Below are positions 9,687 to 17,398 of a stretch of DNA of 64,000 bases, one piece after another (the first letter of the stretch is position 1; each line of letters starts with the position of its first letter). The position numbers were made by a program, and so were the translations under genes. This DNA is from QAMX01 sp964515055 (lineage in GTDB: Bacteria; Bacillota; Clostridia; Oscillospirales; QAMX01): assembly GCA_964515055.1 (NCBI GenBank), contig CAZEUG010000005.1:1-64000 (forward strand). The letters run 5' to 3'. A model generated the notes under the pieces. That model worked only from the letters and a program-made list of their open reading frames with translations, was not told the DNA's origin and did no database searches.

Positions 9687-9754
9687 AACACCGGCGCTTC
9701 CCATACACTCAAATCAACGAACCCCTTTGAAGCAACGTAAAGGAGATGTGACTG

Positions 9755-10138
9755 ATGAACGAGAAGACAGAAGAATTATTGGCCAAAGTGATGCAAAAAG
9801 CGTCAGCAGCGGCAGATTATACATCGAAAAAAGCGGAAAAAGCTGTTGAAGCCACGAAACAGAATTTCCGACTCTGCTCCGTGAATGCAGAAATCGAAAA
9901 GCTGGAACGAAAAATTGGTCAGCTGGTTTATCGTGCCTATCAGGGTGAAACCATGCAGCGGTCGAATTTGGACACACTTCTGGAAAAGCTGGACGCGGAA
10001 ACGGCTCGTGCGGCAGCGCTGCGCCAGAAACTGGCCGACCGCAAAAAGAAAAAGAATTGCCCGTCGTGTGGGAAAGTCTGCGATGAAGACAGCGCGTTTT
10101 GCCCTGTCTGTGGCAGCAGTCTGCGTGATCAGGCATGA
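9755..10138 (+). CDS. Coiled-coil protein with C-terminal zinc ribbon, unknown function
   Basis: 127 aa. The N-terminal two-thirds is charged and helical (lysine and glutamate rich, from about residue 20 to 90), likely a coiled coil. The C-terminus holds CPSCGK and CPVCGSSL, 13 residues apart, a classic four-cysteine zinc ribbon. No signal peptide or membrane segment. RBS AAAGGAG 9-10 nt before the ATG. The last four bases overlap the start of the amidohydrolase gene (ATGA), so the two are co-translated. Not a family I can name; many clostridial genomes carry similar zinc-ribbon proteins without known role. Confidence 0.85.
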   Translation: MNEKTEELLAKVMQKASAAADYTSKKAEKAVEATKQNFRLCSVNAEIEKLERKIGQLVYRAYQGETMQRSNLDTLLEKLDAETARAAALRQKLADRKKKKNCPSCGKVCDEDSAFCPVCGSSLRDQA

Positions 10139-11436
10139 AAATGCTCATTCGCGGCGCAGACATTCTCACCTGCGCAGCACCGGGTGAATGCTTCCGGAAT
10201 GGCTACATGGTCGTCGAAAACGGCAAAATCACCTATGTCGGCACGGATGTGAAACAGGCCGATGGTTCCTTTGACCGGGTGATCGAAGCACAGGATCAGA
10301 TTCTGATGCCAGGTCTGGTGAATACGCATACTCACGTTGCAATGACCGGAATGCGCGGCTATGCAGACGATTATGTGCTCCAGACATGGCTGAATGACTA
10401 CATTTTCCCCGTGGAAGATCGCATGAATGCAGAATGCGTTGCAATTTCTGCGCAACTTGGCATGGCCGAGATGATCGCAACCGGAACGACGTCCTTTTCG
10501 GATATGTATTCCTTCTGCGACGGAATTGCCCAGGCGGCAGCCGATTGCGGCCTGAAGGCCAACATCTCCCGCGGCATTGTCTGCCCGGATGATGCGCCAT
10601 TTTGCGACAGCGATCGCTGGAAAGAAGCTGTGGAGTTGTATGACCGCTGGAACGGATACGATGACGGCCGCATTCTCATTGACTTTTCCGTTCACGCTGA
10701 GTATACAACCAACACAGCCTGCCGTGAAACGGTGGCTGCGTATGCGGCCGACAAACAGGCACACGTTCATTTCCACCTCTCTGAGACAAAACAGGAGCAG
10801 GAAGCCTGCCTGGCGCGCCACGGTGTCACACCGGCACAGCTCTTTTACCGGGAAGGTCTGTTGAACGACAGAGCGCTGGCGGCGCATTGCGTCTGGCTGA
10901 CAGAAGAAGACATGGCATTGTTTGCACAGACCGGTGCTTCCGTTGCCCATTGCCCGGTCTCCAATCTGAAACTGGCGAGCGGGATTGCCCCGATTACGGC
11001 AATGGATCAGGCTGGAATCAATCTGTCGTTGGGAACGGACGGTGTGGCCTCCAACAATAATCATGATCTGTTTGAAGAGATCAAGCTGGCCTCCATTCTC
11101 CAAAAGGGCGTGACCTACAATCCGGAAGTGTTTCCGGCTGGAAAAACGCTTGCAATGGCAACGGTACAGGGCGCTCTGGCACAGGGGCGCCGGAACTGCG
11201 GCGTTCTCCGCGCAGGAATGGATGCCGACTTTATCCTGCTCAACACCAGACAACCCTCTTTGCAGCCGTATCATGCGCCGGACTCGGCCTGTGCCTATTC
11301 TGCACACGGCGCAGATGTCTGCATGACCGTTGTGCGCGGCCGTGTCCTGTATGAAAATGGCGAATTCCTGACGCTGGATCGCGAAAAAATCCGCGCAGAT
11401 TTTGATCGGCTTGTTCGCCCGATTATGTTCCCATAA
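10135..11436 (+). CDS. Amidohydrolase, 5'-methylthioadenosine/S-adenosylhomocysteine deaminase type
   Basis: 433-aa metal-dependent amidohydrolase of the MtaD/ATZ-TRZ group. Metal and catalytic motifs: NTHTHVAMT near residue 63, HFHLSET near 213, the AHCVW segment near 245 and SLGTDGVASNN near 300. Such enzymes deaminate S-adenosylhomocysteine or methylthioadenosine to the inosyl forms. Substrate call is from family resemblance (MRGYADDYVLQTWL is characteristic). Starts inside the stop of the zinc-ribbon gene. A small inverted repeat (CCGGT/ACCGG at about 11448-11463) follows the stop but has no U-tract. Confidence 0.85.
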   Translation: MKMLIRGADILTCAAPGECFRNGYMVVENGKITYVGTDVKQADGSFDRVIEAQDQILMPGLVNTHTHVAMTGMRGYADDYVLQTWLNDYIFPVEDRMNAECVAISAQLGMAEMIATGTTSFSDMYSFCDGIAQAAADCGLKANISRGIVCPDDAPFCDSDRWKEAVELYDRWNGYDDGRILIDFSVHAEYTTNTACRETVAAYAADKQAHVHFHLSETKQEQEACLARHGVTPAQLFYREGLLNDRALAAHCVWLTEEDMALFAQTGASVAHCPVSNLKLASGIAPITAMDQAGINLSLGTDGVASNNNHDLFEEIKLASILQKGVTYNPEVFPAGKTLAMATVQGALAQGRRNCGVLRAGMDADFILLNTRQPSLQPYHAPDSACAYSAHGADVCMTVVRGRVLYENGEFLTLDREKIRADFDRLVRPIMFP

Positions 11437-11525
11437 CGAATCTACCGGTTCTATCGACCGGCCTGCAGCATACAATTGCCTTGAAGCGCATTGCGTTCAA
11501 AAACAATGGAATTGAGGCGAGTGGC

Positions 11526-13085
11526 ATGGGAAGGAAACCGGATTTACACAGTTTTGCGGGCGGGGCTCTGATTCTGGCAGCGTCCAATATTCTCTGTCGG
11601 TTTCTGGGCTTTGTATTCAAAGTTCCGCTGGCCAACCTCATTGGCGCTGAAGGAATCGGCTATTACGGCTTTGCATTGCAGATCTTTTCCATGATTTCTG
11701 CCGTATCCGTCTCTGGTCTACCCATTGCGTTGTCCACGACCATTGCATCTGCGCCGCCACAGGAACGCTTGCAGATACTGTCGGCATCCAGACCCATTTT
11801 CCGAATCACCGGCCTTGCCGGAACGGCACTGCTTACACTGGGGGCTGGCTGCATCAGTTGTCTTGCGGGCTCAGAACCATCGAAAATGGCGCTGCTGGTG
11901 CTGGCTCCCGCTGTTTTTCTATCCGCGCTCGAATCGCTGTATCGCGGCTACTTCGAGGGCATCGCACAGATGAAGGCACCTGCACTGGCACAATTGCTGG
12001 ACGCGCTGACCAAGCTCTTTCTGGGAACGGCAGTCGCCTGGTATCTGTACCGGGCAGGGCGTCCTGTGGAACAGGTGGCGGCGGGCGCCGTGCTCGGCAT
12101 CACAGCCGGAACCGCCGTCAGTGCAGCTGTCCTGGCCATCTCCGGTCAATCGGCCACACGCGGCAGGGAAGGCCGAAATGCCGTCGGTGCCATCCGAAGG
12201 AAGCTGCTGCGCATGGCCTGTCCCTTGACGCTTGGGGCGCTGTTTCTCAGCGTACTCAACGCCGCAGACGCCATGATGATTATGAAACGCCTGCAACATA
12301 CGGGACAGACGCAAAGCGAAGCAGCTGCGGCCTATGGCGCGTATACCGGTATCGCATTGACCATCTACAGTCTTCCAACGGCAGTGACATCGGCGATCTG
12401 CGCCTCTGTCATTCCGGCGGTGGCCTCTGCGGGTGATTTGAACACTCAAACAGCACGCCGGCGCGCCTGTCGAACGCTGAACCGTGCGTTTCGCCTGGCT
12501 TCTGTTCTGGTCATGTTCGCAGCGGCGCTGTTTGCGGTGATGCCGGATCGTCTGCTGCAAATGCTGTTTTCACGCCGCGGAGACATTGCCATAGCCGTCC
12601 CGCTGCTGCGGATGCTTGCACCGGCAGCCGTCCTGTCGGCGACCTGTTCGCTGTCTGCGTCCGCACTCCATGCAATGGGCTCCATGACAGTACCGGTTCT
12701 GGCGATGGCAGCGGGCGGCCTGACCAAACTGGTGCTGAACAGCTGCCTGATCGGCCAACCGGACATTCGAATTCTGGGCGCACCGATCGGAACAACCGCG
12801 TGCTTCGCAGTCGCCGCGGGAATCAATTTGCTGGCGGTCTGCAAAAAACTGCATTTTTGTCCGCCCTTGCTGGATGGTCTGCTGAAACCGGCGGGCTTTG
12901 CTGTACTGACGGTTTTCCTTGCACGCAAACTGGCCGGTTCAATCCGTTTCTTTTCGGATCCCCGGATGGGAACGGTTCTTGCTCTGTGTATGGCCGGACT
13001 GATGTATACGGGGCTCCTCCTGGCCGGAGGTGTTCTCAAACGCGACGATTGGCATTTGCTGAAACCCTTGAAACAAACGAAATAA
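11526..13085 (+). CDS. Polysaccharide flippase, stage V sporulation protein B-like (YabM)
   Basis: 519-aa integral membrane protein of the MOP/MATE superfamily with about 14 hydrophobic segments; the opening SFAGGALILAASNILCRFLG and following FKVPLANLIGAEGIGYYG are the signature of SpoVB/YabM/MurJ-like lipid-linked oligosaccharide flippases. ATG at 11526 preferred since GAGG stands 8 nt upstream; a TTG 15 codons earlier is possible. It stands upstream of mazG as yabM does upstream of yabN in Bacillus, so a role in cortex or wall precursor export is likely, inferred from position and family. Confidence 0.87.
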   Translation: MGRKPDLHSFAGGALILAASNILCRFLGFVFKVPLANLIGAEGIGYYGFALQIFSMISAVSVSGLPIALSTTIASAPPQERLQILSASRPIFRITGLAGTALLTLGAGCISCLAGSEPSKMALLVLAPAVFLSALESLYRGYFEGIAQMKAPALAQLLDALTKLFLGTAVAWYLYRAGRPVEQVAAGAVLGITAGTAVSAAVLAISGQSATRGREGRNAVGAIRRKLLRMACPLTLGALFLSVLNAADAMMIMKRLQHTGQTQSEAAAAYGAYTGIALTIYSLPTAVTSAICASVIPAVASAGDLNTQTARRRACRTLNRAFRLASVLVMFAAALFAVMPDRLLQMLFSRRGDIAIAVPLLRMLAPAAVLSATCSLSASALHAMGSMTVPVLAMAAGGLTKLVLNSCLIGQPDIRILGAPIGTTACFAVAAGINLLAVCKKLHFCPPLLDGLLKPAGFAVLTVFLARKLAGSIRFFSDPRMGTVLALCMAGLMYTGLLLAGGVLKRDDWHLLKPLKQTK

Positions 13086-13114
13086 CATCAAGATATACAA
13101 ATGGAGTGAACAAT

Positions 13115-13930
13115 ATGGCAGTATTTCAACAAAAGGAGTCCTACACCCTGGAAGATCTGCTTCAGATTATGCAGGTTCTCCGCTCACCGGAGGGATGCCC
13201 GTGGGATCGGGAACAGACTCATCAGAGCATTCGCCGTAATTTTGTCGAGGAGGTCTATGAGGCCTGCGAGGCGATTGATTTGCAGGATGACCCGCTCCTG
13301 ATCGAAGAGCTGGGCGATGTGCTCCTGCAGGTCGTTTTTCATGCGGAAATCGCCAAGGAAGACAGCCGGTTCGATTTTGACACGGTCTGCGACGGCATCT
13401 GCAAAAAGCTGATCGTCCGCCATCCGCACATTTTTGGCGATCTGAAATTGAAAACCAACGGCTCCGATGAGGTTTTGACCAACTGGGAAGCCATTAAAAA
13501 TCAGACCAAGCATCAGACCACCTATACAGAATCCCTGAAAGCTGTCGCCAAAAGTCTTCCGGCGCTGATGCGTGCGGAAAAGGTGCAAGGGCGCGCAAAA
13601 CGCGCCGGGATGGACTGGAATACGGTGGAACCGGTCGTCGAAAAACTCGGTGAAGAAGTCCAGGAATTTTCGGATGCCGTCGCCGGAAAAGGCGATCCGA
13701 CCGCTGAACTGGGCGATATCCTGTTCACCGCAGTCAATGCGGCACGTCACCTGGGTATTGACCCGGAAGAAGCGCTCAATCAGGCAACCGAACGCTTTAT
13801 CAAGCGCTTCGAGGCCGTCGAGACACAGTGCCAGGCTGCATCCGTTTCCATGCCGGAAGCGGGACTTGAAACGCTGGACAAGTTTTGGGAGGCAGCCAAG
13901 CAGACCAAGACGGGGAGGGAAGCCAGATGA
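13115..13930 (+). CDS. mazG: Nucleoside triphosphate pyrophosphohydrolase MazG (YabN-like)
   Basis: Hydrolyses (d)NTPs to monophosphates and pyrophosphate. 271 aa, two MazG helical domains: the first has WDREQTHQSI, EEVYEACEAI and EELGDVLLQVVFHA (metal-binding ExxE-ExxD), the second EKLGEEVQEFSDAV and ELGDILFTAVNAARHL. ATG at 13115 has GGAG 8 nt upstream; an upstream in-frame extension of 105 codons would overlap the flippase gene and is rejected. It lacks the N-terminal methylase domain found in Bacillus YabN. Stop overlaps the HU start (ATGA). Confidence 0.94.
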   Translation: MAVFQQKESYTLEDLLQIMQVLRSPEGCPWDREQTHQSIRRNFVEEVYEACEAIDLQDDPLLIEELGDVLLQVVFHAEIAKEDSRFDFDTVCDGICKKLIVRHPHIFGDLKLKTNGSDEVLTNWEAIKNQTKHQTTYTESLKAVAKSLPALMRAEKVQGRAKRAGMDWNTVEPVVEKLGEEVQEFSDAVAGKGDPTAELGDILFTAVNAARHLGIDPEEALNQATERFIKRFEAVETQCQAASVSMPEAGLETLDKFWEAAKQTKTGREAR

Positions 13931-14205
13931 ATAAGGCCGACCTGACAACGGCTGTTGCCGAAAAAACCGGCCTCTCCAAAAAGAATGCGGAAAAAGCAAT
14001 TGCTGCATTTATGGAATCGGTGCGGGAAGCACTGACATCGGGCGAAACGGTCACGCTGAGCGGCTTTGGCACCTTTGAAGTCAAAATGCGTGGAAAGCGT
14101 GTCGCGAGAAACCCGCTTACCAATGAAGAAATGGTTCTTCCGGCTGTCAAACAGCCGGCTTTCCGGGCAGGTGCCACCTTCAAACAGCAGATCGCAGAAT
14201 CATAA
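13927..14205 (+). CDS. hup: HU-family DNA-binding protein
   Basis: 92-aa nucleoid protein that bends DNA as a dimer. Starts MNKADLTTAVAEKTGLSKK, contains the conserved TLSGFGTFEV turn and the RNPLT beta-arm tip. Overlaps the mazG stop by 4 bp, so coupled. GGGAGGGAAG lies about 7 nt upstream as RBS. An hup gene between mazG and the S4-domain gene is a known clostridial arrangement; Bacillus lacks it at this place. Confidence 0.95.
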   Translation: MNKADLTTAVAEKTGLSKKNAEKAIAAFMESVREALTSGETVTLSGFGTFEVKMRGKRVARNPLTNEEMVLPAVKQPAFRAGATFKQQIAES

Positions 14206-14224
14206 CAACAAGGAGAGATAAAAC

Positions 14225-14470
14225 GTGCGACTGGATAAATATCTGAAAGTGTCCCGCCTGATCAAACGCAGAACCGTGGCGAATGAATCGTGCGACAACG
14301 AACGGGTGATGGTCAATGGCAAACCGGCACGCGCATCCTACCCGGTCAAGGTGGGGGACGTGATCGAAATCAGCTTCGGAACCAAGCCCGTTCGCGTTGA
14401 GGTTCTTTCGGTCAGCGAACACGCGACAAAAGCCGACGCTCTGGCCATGTACCGTCAGATCGACGAATAG
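14225..14470 (+). CDS. rqcP: S4-domain RNA-binding protein RqcP (YabO/Hsp15-like)
   Basis: 81 aa made almost entirely of an S4 domain: MRLDKYLKVSRLIKRRTVA, then VMVNGKPARASYPVKVGD. In Bacillus the orthologue RqcP (YabO) binds the 50S subunit and acts with RqcH in ribosome-associated quality control. GTG start with AAGGAGAG 8 nt upstream. Position after mazG/hup and before yabP fits. No rqcH gene lies in this window. Confidence 0.93.
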   Translation: MRLDKYLKVSRLIKRRTVANESCDNERVMVNGKPARASYPVKVGDVIEISFGTKPVRVEVLSVSEHATKADALAMYRQIDE

Positions 14471-14496
14471 AGCGGTTCTGAATACAGCCATACGCG

Positions 14497-14504
14497 CATA
14501 CCTT
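14497..14504 (+). promoter_or_regulatory. Possible sigma-E -10 element before yabP
   Basis: CATACCTT matches the sigma-E -10 pattern CATAnnnT about 40 bp before yabP, whose Bacillus orthologue is sigma-E controlled. No convincing -35 stands 14 bp upstream, so the call is weak. Confidence 0.25.
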
Positions 14505-14544
14505 TCTGACAGAGGCAAAAATATGCCCGGAAAGAGAGTGTGTG

Positions 14545-14820
14545 ATGATGGCTCCAACGAAATCGGCCAATCCGGCCAATGTGTTGCTCTTCTCCAGAGA
14601 AAAGCTGACTGCGTCAGGCGTTCTGACAGTCACCGGCTTTGATGATATGCAAATCGAACTGCAAACGGAGCAGGGCTTGCTTTTGATCCGCGGACATGAT
14701 CTGCACATTGAAAGCTTTGATGTCGAATGTGGTGAGCTGGCAATGACCGGCCGGGTGGATGGACTTGTCTATCAGGAAAAAGAACAGAAACGCGGTTTCC
14801 TGGCGACGCTCCTGAAATAA
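14545..14820 (+). CDS. yabP: Sporulation protein YabP
   Basis: Small protein of 91 aa belonging to the YabP/YqfC family, needed for spore cortex formation together with YabQ in Bacillus. The family core is visible as LTASGVLTVTGFDDMQIEL, LLIRGHDLHIESFDVE and MTGRVDGLVY. No membrane segment. Start uncertain by one codon (ATG 14545 or 14548) and an in-frame GTG at 14542; GAAAGAGAG gives the RBS. Next gene is yabQ after 12 bp. Confidence 0.92.
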   Translation: MMAPTKSANPANVLLFSREKLTASGVLTVTGFDDMQIELQTEQGLLLIRGHDLHIESFDVECGELAMTGRVDGLVYQEKEQKRGFLATLLK

Positions 14821-14832
14821 CAGGGAGGCTCC

Positions 14833-15189
14833 ATGGAAAATGAACCGCTCTTTCAACTTCTGTGCTGCGGTCAGACATTTGTTTGGGGCGTCCTGACAGG
14901 GGTCTGGTATGAAGTGCTGGGGTTTCTTCGAATGCTCGACCGTTTCTGGCTGACTGCTCTGTGTGATGGCCTGTTCTGGGTGACGGCTGCTGTTGCCACC
15001 TTCCTGTTTTTTCTGCACCTCAATGGCGGTGCACCGCGTGGATTCCTGTGGTTGTCTATGGCGATGGGTATGGCGGTCGTCCATTGGATGGCGAAAAGAC
15101 TGCTCGACGACCTGAAAAAACGGGTGGCCGAAGGCGTACAAACGGCCAAAAGACGGAGAAGGATCGTTCGTCGGGAAAAAAACACCTGA
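14833..15189 (+). CDS. yabQ: Spore cortex biosynthesis protein YabQ
   Basis: 118-aa membrane protein with three or more hydrophobic segments (about residues 8-30, 37-60 and 66-90) and a basic C-terminal tail rich in KRRRR-type residues. It follows yabP and precedes divIC exactly as in Bacillus, where YabQ sits in the outer forespore membrane and is required for cortex. ATG with GGGAGG 5 nt upstream. Sequence conservation is low in this family, so the call depends mainly on topology and position. Confidence 0.88.
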   Translation: MENEPLFQLLCCGQTFVWGVLTGVWYEVLGFLRMLDRFWLTALCDGLFWVTAAVATFLFFLHLNGGAPRGFLWLSMAMGMAVVHWMAKRLLDDLKKRVAEGVQTAKRRRRIVRREKNT

Positions 15190-15240
15190 AAAACCCAAAA
15201 AATTTTTTCGGAGCCTATTCCATTTTTCCGCTATTTGGTA

Positions 15241-15246
15241 TATAAT
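15241..15246 (+). promoter_or_regulatory. Possible promoter of divIC
   Basis: A perfect TATAAT lies 45 bp before divIC; the sequence 17 bp upstream (TTCCAT) is a poor -35. It would allow vegetative expression of divIC apart from the sporulation genes yabPQ. Confidence 0.45.
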
Positions 15247-15290
15247 GAAAGAGATACGAAACAGCATCTGAATGTCCCCGGAGGATTGCG

Positions 15291-15578
15291 ATGAAAAACA
15301 AAAGAAAAAGCTGGATGAATTTTATCCTGAAAACAGCTGCGGTGATGGTTGGACTGTATCTGGGCGCGACGTATCTGTCGCTCAGCGCAGAGCTGGAGGA
15401 AGCGCAGGCGCAATATGCGGAACTGCGGAATGCGCACGCGCTTGTGCAACAGGAAACCGCGGAACTGGAAGACCTGGTCAATGGCGGGATTACAGACCGC
15501 TACGTGATCAGTGTCGCCAGACAAAAAGGGTATATTCTGCCCGGCGAGCATGTCTATATCGATATCTATGGCCAGTAA
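15291..15578 (+). CDS. divIC: Septum formation initiator DivIC/FtsB family
   Basis: 95-aa bitopic cell-division protein: short basic cytoplasmic end, one membrane helix at about residues 10-30, an extracytoplasmic coiled coil (about 33-65, rich in Glu, Ala, Leu and Gln), then the family ending ARQKGYILPGEHVY. It acts in the divisome with FtsL and DivIB to activate septal wall synthesis. RBS GGAGGATTGCG before ATG. Position between yabQ and the S1 protein agrees with Bacillus divIC. Confidence 0.92.
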   Translation: MKNKRKSWMNFILKTAAVMVGLYLGATYLSLSAELEEAQAQYAELRNAHALVQQETAELEDLVNGGITDRYVISVARQKGYILPGEHVYIDIYGQ

Positions 15579-15617
15579 TCATTCAGATCCTGAACACAAA
15601 GGAGAATACAATCCTGT

Positions 15618-16073
15618 ATGAGTTTCACAGAAGGCGAAATTGTCAGCGGCAAAGTCACCGGTATCACAAAATTCGGTGCATTTGTCACACTGGAAGGCGG
15701 AAAATCGGGCCTGGTGCACATCTCGGAAATTGCGGATACATATGTCAATGATATCCACGAATTTCTGACAGAAGGCCAGGAAGTCAAGGTCAAGGTTCTG
15801 CCGTCGGACAAAGAAGGACGAATCAATCTGTCCATCAAAAAAGCAGCGGAGCATTCCAAAGAACGCACGGCGGCTCGTCCGCAGACACGCACCTCGACCA
15901 GACCGGCCTCTTTCGAACCGTTCAATCGAACACCCGCTACACCGTCCACCGGCGACAGCTTTGAAGACAAACTGCGCGCTTTTATGAAGGACAGCGAAAG
16001 CAAAATGTCTGATATGAAAAATCCGCCGGAAAAGAAGGGCGGTATGCCGCGCCGGATGCGAACCAAACAGTAA
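15618..16073 (+). CDS. S1-domain RNA-binding protein (YabR-like)
   Basis: 151 aa with one S1 RNA-binding domain at residues 1-75 (EGEIVSGKVTGITKFGAFV, GLVHISEIA, VKVKVLPSD, INLSIKKA). The rest is basic, proline- and threonine-rich and probably disordered, ending MPRRMRTKQ. Similar single-S1 proteins (YabR, YugI, CvfB-like) associate with ribosomes or RNA. RBS AAAGGAG 12 nt before ATG. Terminator follows within 20 bp, so this closes the yabM-yabR unit. Confidence 0.9.
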   Translation: MSFTEGEIVSGKVTGITKFGAFVTLEGGKSGLVHISEIADTYVNDIHEFLTEGQEVKVKVLPSDKEGRINLSIKKAAEHSKERTAARPQTRTSTRPASFEPFNRTPATPSTGDSFEDKLRAFMKDSESKMSDMKNPPEKKGGMPRRMRTKQ

Positions 16074-16089
16074 ATACAGAGAAGCCTTT

Positions 16090-16116
16090 GGGCGGGGATT
16101 CCTCCGCCCTTTTCTG
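16090..16116 (+). terminator. Intrinsic terminator after yabR-like gene
   Basis: GGGCGG-GGATTCCT-CCGCCC hairpin followed by TTTTCTG, 17 bp after the stop codon at 16073. Confidence 0.8.
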
Positions 16117-16153
16117 CGTAAAAAAGTGGGTGTGCGCAGAAATACGCACACCC
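16117..16153 (-). terminator. Minus-strand intrinsic terminator between two plus-strand genes
   Basis: Perfect 9-bp arms GGGTGTGCG (16128-16136) and CGCACACCC (16145-16153). Read on the minus strand, the stem is followed after two bases by TTTTTT (16125-16120). Read on the plus strand no U-tract follows. No minus-strand gene lies to the right for several kb, so it would stop antisense transcription from the lgt region or act as an RNA hairpin. Confidence 0.55.
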
Positions 16154-16320
16154 GAAGTGGGGTGGGGATAAAATATGAGCAATGAAAACTGCCTCACACC
16201 CATAGAATATCACGAAACGTATCCGAAATTTGTCGTTTTCTGACAAATGAAACAAAAAGAATCGTTTCTGCTTTTGAAAACTACGCTTTGTAAATTCTTT
16301 TGCCATCATTCGGGAATGTC
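16154..16320. other. Intergenic stretch before lgt
   Basis: Part of the 334-bp gap between 16074 and 16407. Besides the two hairpins listed, it contains a palindrome TTTGTC-gttttct-GACAAA at 16229-16247, whose half-sites resemble Spo0A boxes, and a 22-codon reading frame (16175-16243) that I do not regard as a gene. Confidence 0.4.
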
Positions 16321-16349
16321 TTTCCATTCCTGCAAATCTGTGGTATAAT
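16321..16349 (+). promoter_or_regulatory. Sigma-A promoter of lgt
   Basis: TATAAT at 16344-16349 with TTTCCA 17 bp upstream (16321-16326). The -10 is perfect and the -35 is weak; the start codon is about 58 bp further on. Confidence 0.65.
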
Positions 16350-16407
16350 AAAGATGCGTTGCACGGGTGACGCATTTCAGATTGCTTCACACATGGAGGA
16401 AAAAACT

Positions 16408-17394
16408 ATGAATTCTGTTGCGTTCCCAGAACTGGGGCTGGAGTTCACGCTGAAAAAAACAGCGTTTTCCATCGGTTCACTGAACATCCAATGGTATGGA
16501 ATTATCATCGCATTCGGTTTTGCTCTGGCTGTGCTGTACTGTCTGCGCCGTGCGCCGAAATTCGGCATCAATCCGGACAACCTGATCGATATGACACTGA
16601 TTGCAACGCCGGTCGCTATCATCGGCGCCCGACTGTACTATGTCGTTTTTAACTGGTCCCAGTTCCGGGACAATCCCAAAACTATGATTGAAATCTGGAA
16701 CGGCGGCATCGCCATTTACGGCGCCCTGATTTTCGGATGCATCGCCGCCTTCGTCTACTGCAAGCTGAAAAAGATCAACGTCTGGAACGTCCTCGATTTG
16801 ACGGTGCTTGGCGTGATGATTGGCCAGATCATCGGGCGCTGGGGCAATTTCGTCAATGCGGAAGCCTATGGCGAAACCGTTGAAAACTGGATTCTGGGAA
16901 TGTCGATCAACGGGGGACTGACGGTTCATCCATTCTTCCTCTATGAGTCGCTCTGGAACCTGGTTGGATTTGTCCTTCTGCACTTCCTCTCAAGAAAACG
17001 CCGCTTCTATGGCCAGACCTTCCTGTCCTACGTCACATGGTACGGCCTTGGCCGCGGCATCATTGAAGGAATTCGCGGCGGTGATACACTGATGCTTTTT
17101 GATTCAGGTCTGCGCGTTTCTCAGATATACGGTTACCTGTCTGCGTTGGCCGCATTCGGTATCTTGATTTACAAGCTGTTTTTTGCGGAACGCGGCGATG
17201 CAATCCTGCTGCTGTCCGATGAAGAAATCCTGGAGAAGAGCGCAGTGGCGGAGGCCAAACAGCTCGTTGCCGAAAGCGAAGGAACGGCGACTGATGAAGA
17301 AGCACCCGCTGAAGCAGCCGAAGAACCGGCTGACGATGAGGAATCGTCTGCCGAAGCAACCGAAGAACAGAAAACAACAGAGTCGGAGGAATGA
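16408..17394 (+). CDS. lgt: Prolipoprotein diacylglyceryl transferase
   Basis: Membrane enzyme that transfers diacylglycerol from phosphatidylglycerol to the lipobox cysteine of prolipoproteins. 328 aa. Conserved parts: IQWYGIIIAFGF, GARLYYVVFNW, GGIAIYGALIFG, the Lgt signature GRWGNFVNAEAYG, LYESLWNL and GRGIIEGIRGGD. About seven membrane helices up to residue 260. The C-terminus carries an extra tail of roughly 50 residues dominated by Glu, Ala, Asp, Ser and Thr, beyond the enzyme fold. ATG with ATGGAGGAAAAAACT upstream. folD follows by 4 bp. Confidence 0.95.
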   Translation: MNSVAFPELGLEFTLKKTAFSIGSLNIQWYGIIIAFGFALAVLYCLRRAPKFGINPDNLIDMTLIATPVAIIGARLYYVVFNWSQFRDNPKTMIEIWNGGIAIYGALIFGCIAAFVYCKLKKINVWNVLDLTVLGVMIGQIIGRWGNFVNAEAYGETVENWILGMSINGGLTVHPFFLYESLWNLVGFVLLHFLSRKRRFYGQTFLSYVTWYGLGRGIIEGIRGGDTLMLFDSGLRVSQIYGYLSALAAFGILIYKLFFAERGDAILLLSDEEILEKSAVAEAKQLVAESEGTATDEEAPAEAAEEPADDEESSAEATEEQKTTESEE

Positions 17395-17398
17395 ACAA

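Noticed and set aside
16175..16243. 22-codon reading frame MSNENCLTPIEYHETYPKF... after GGTGGGGAT
   Set aside because: Too short, overlaps a palindrome, no promoter; could be chance. Worth only ribosome-profiling confirmation.
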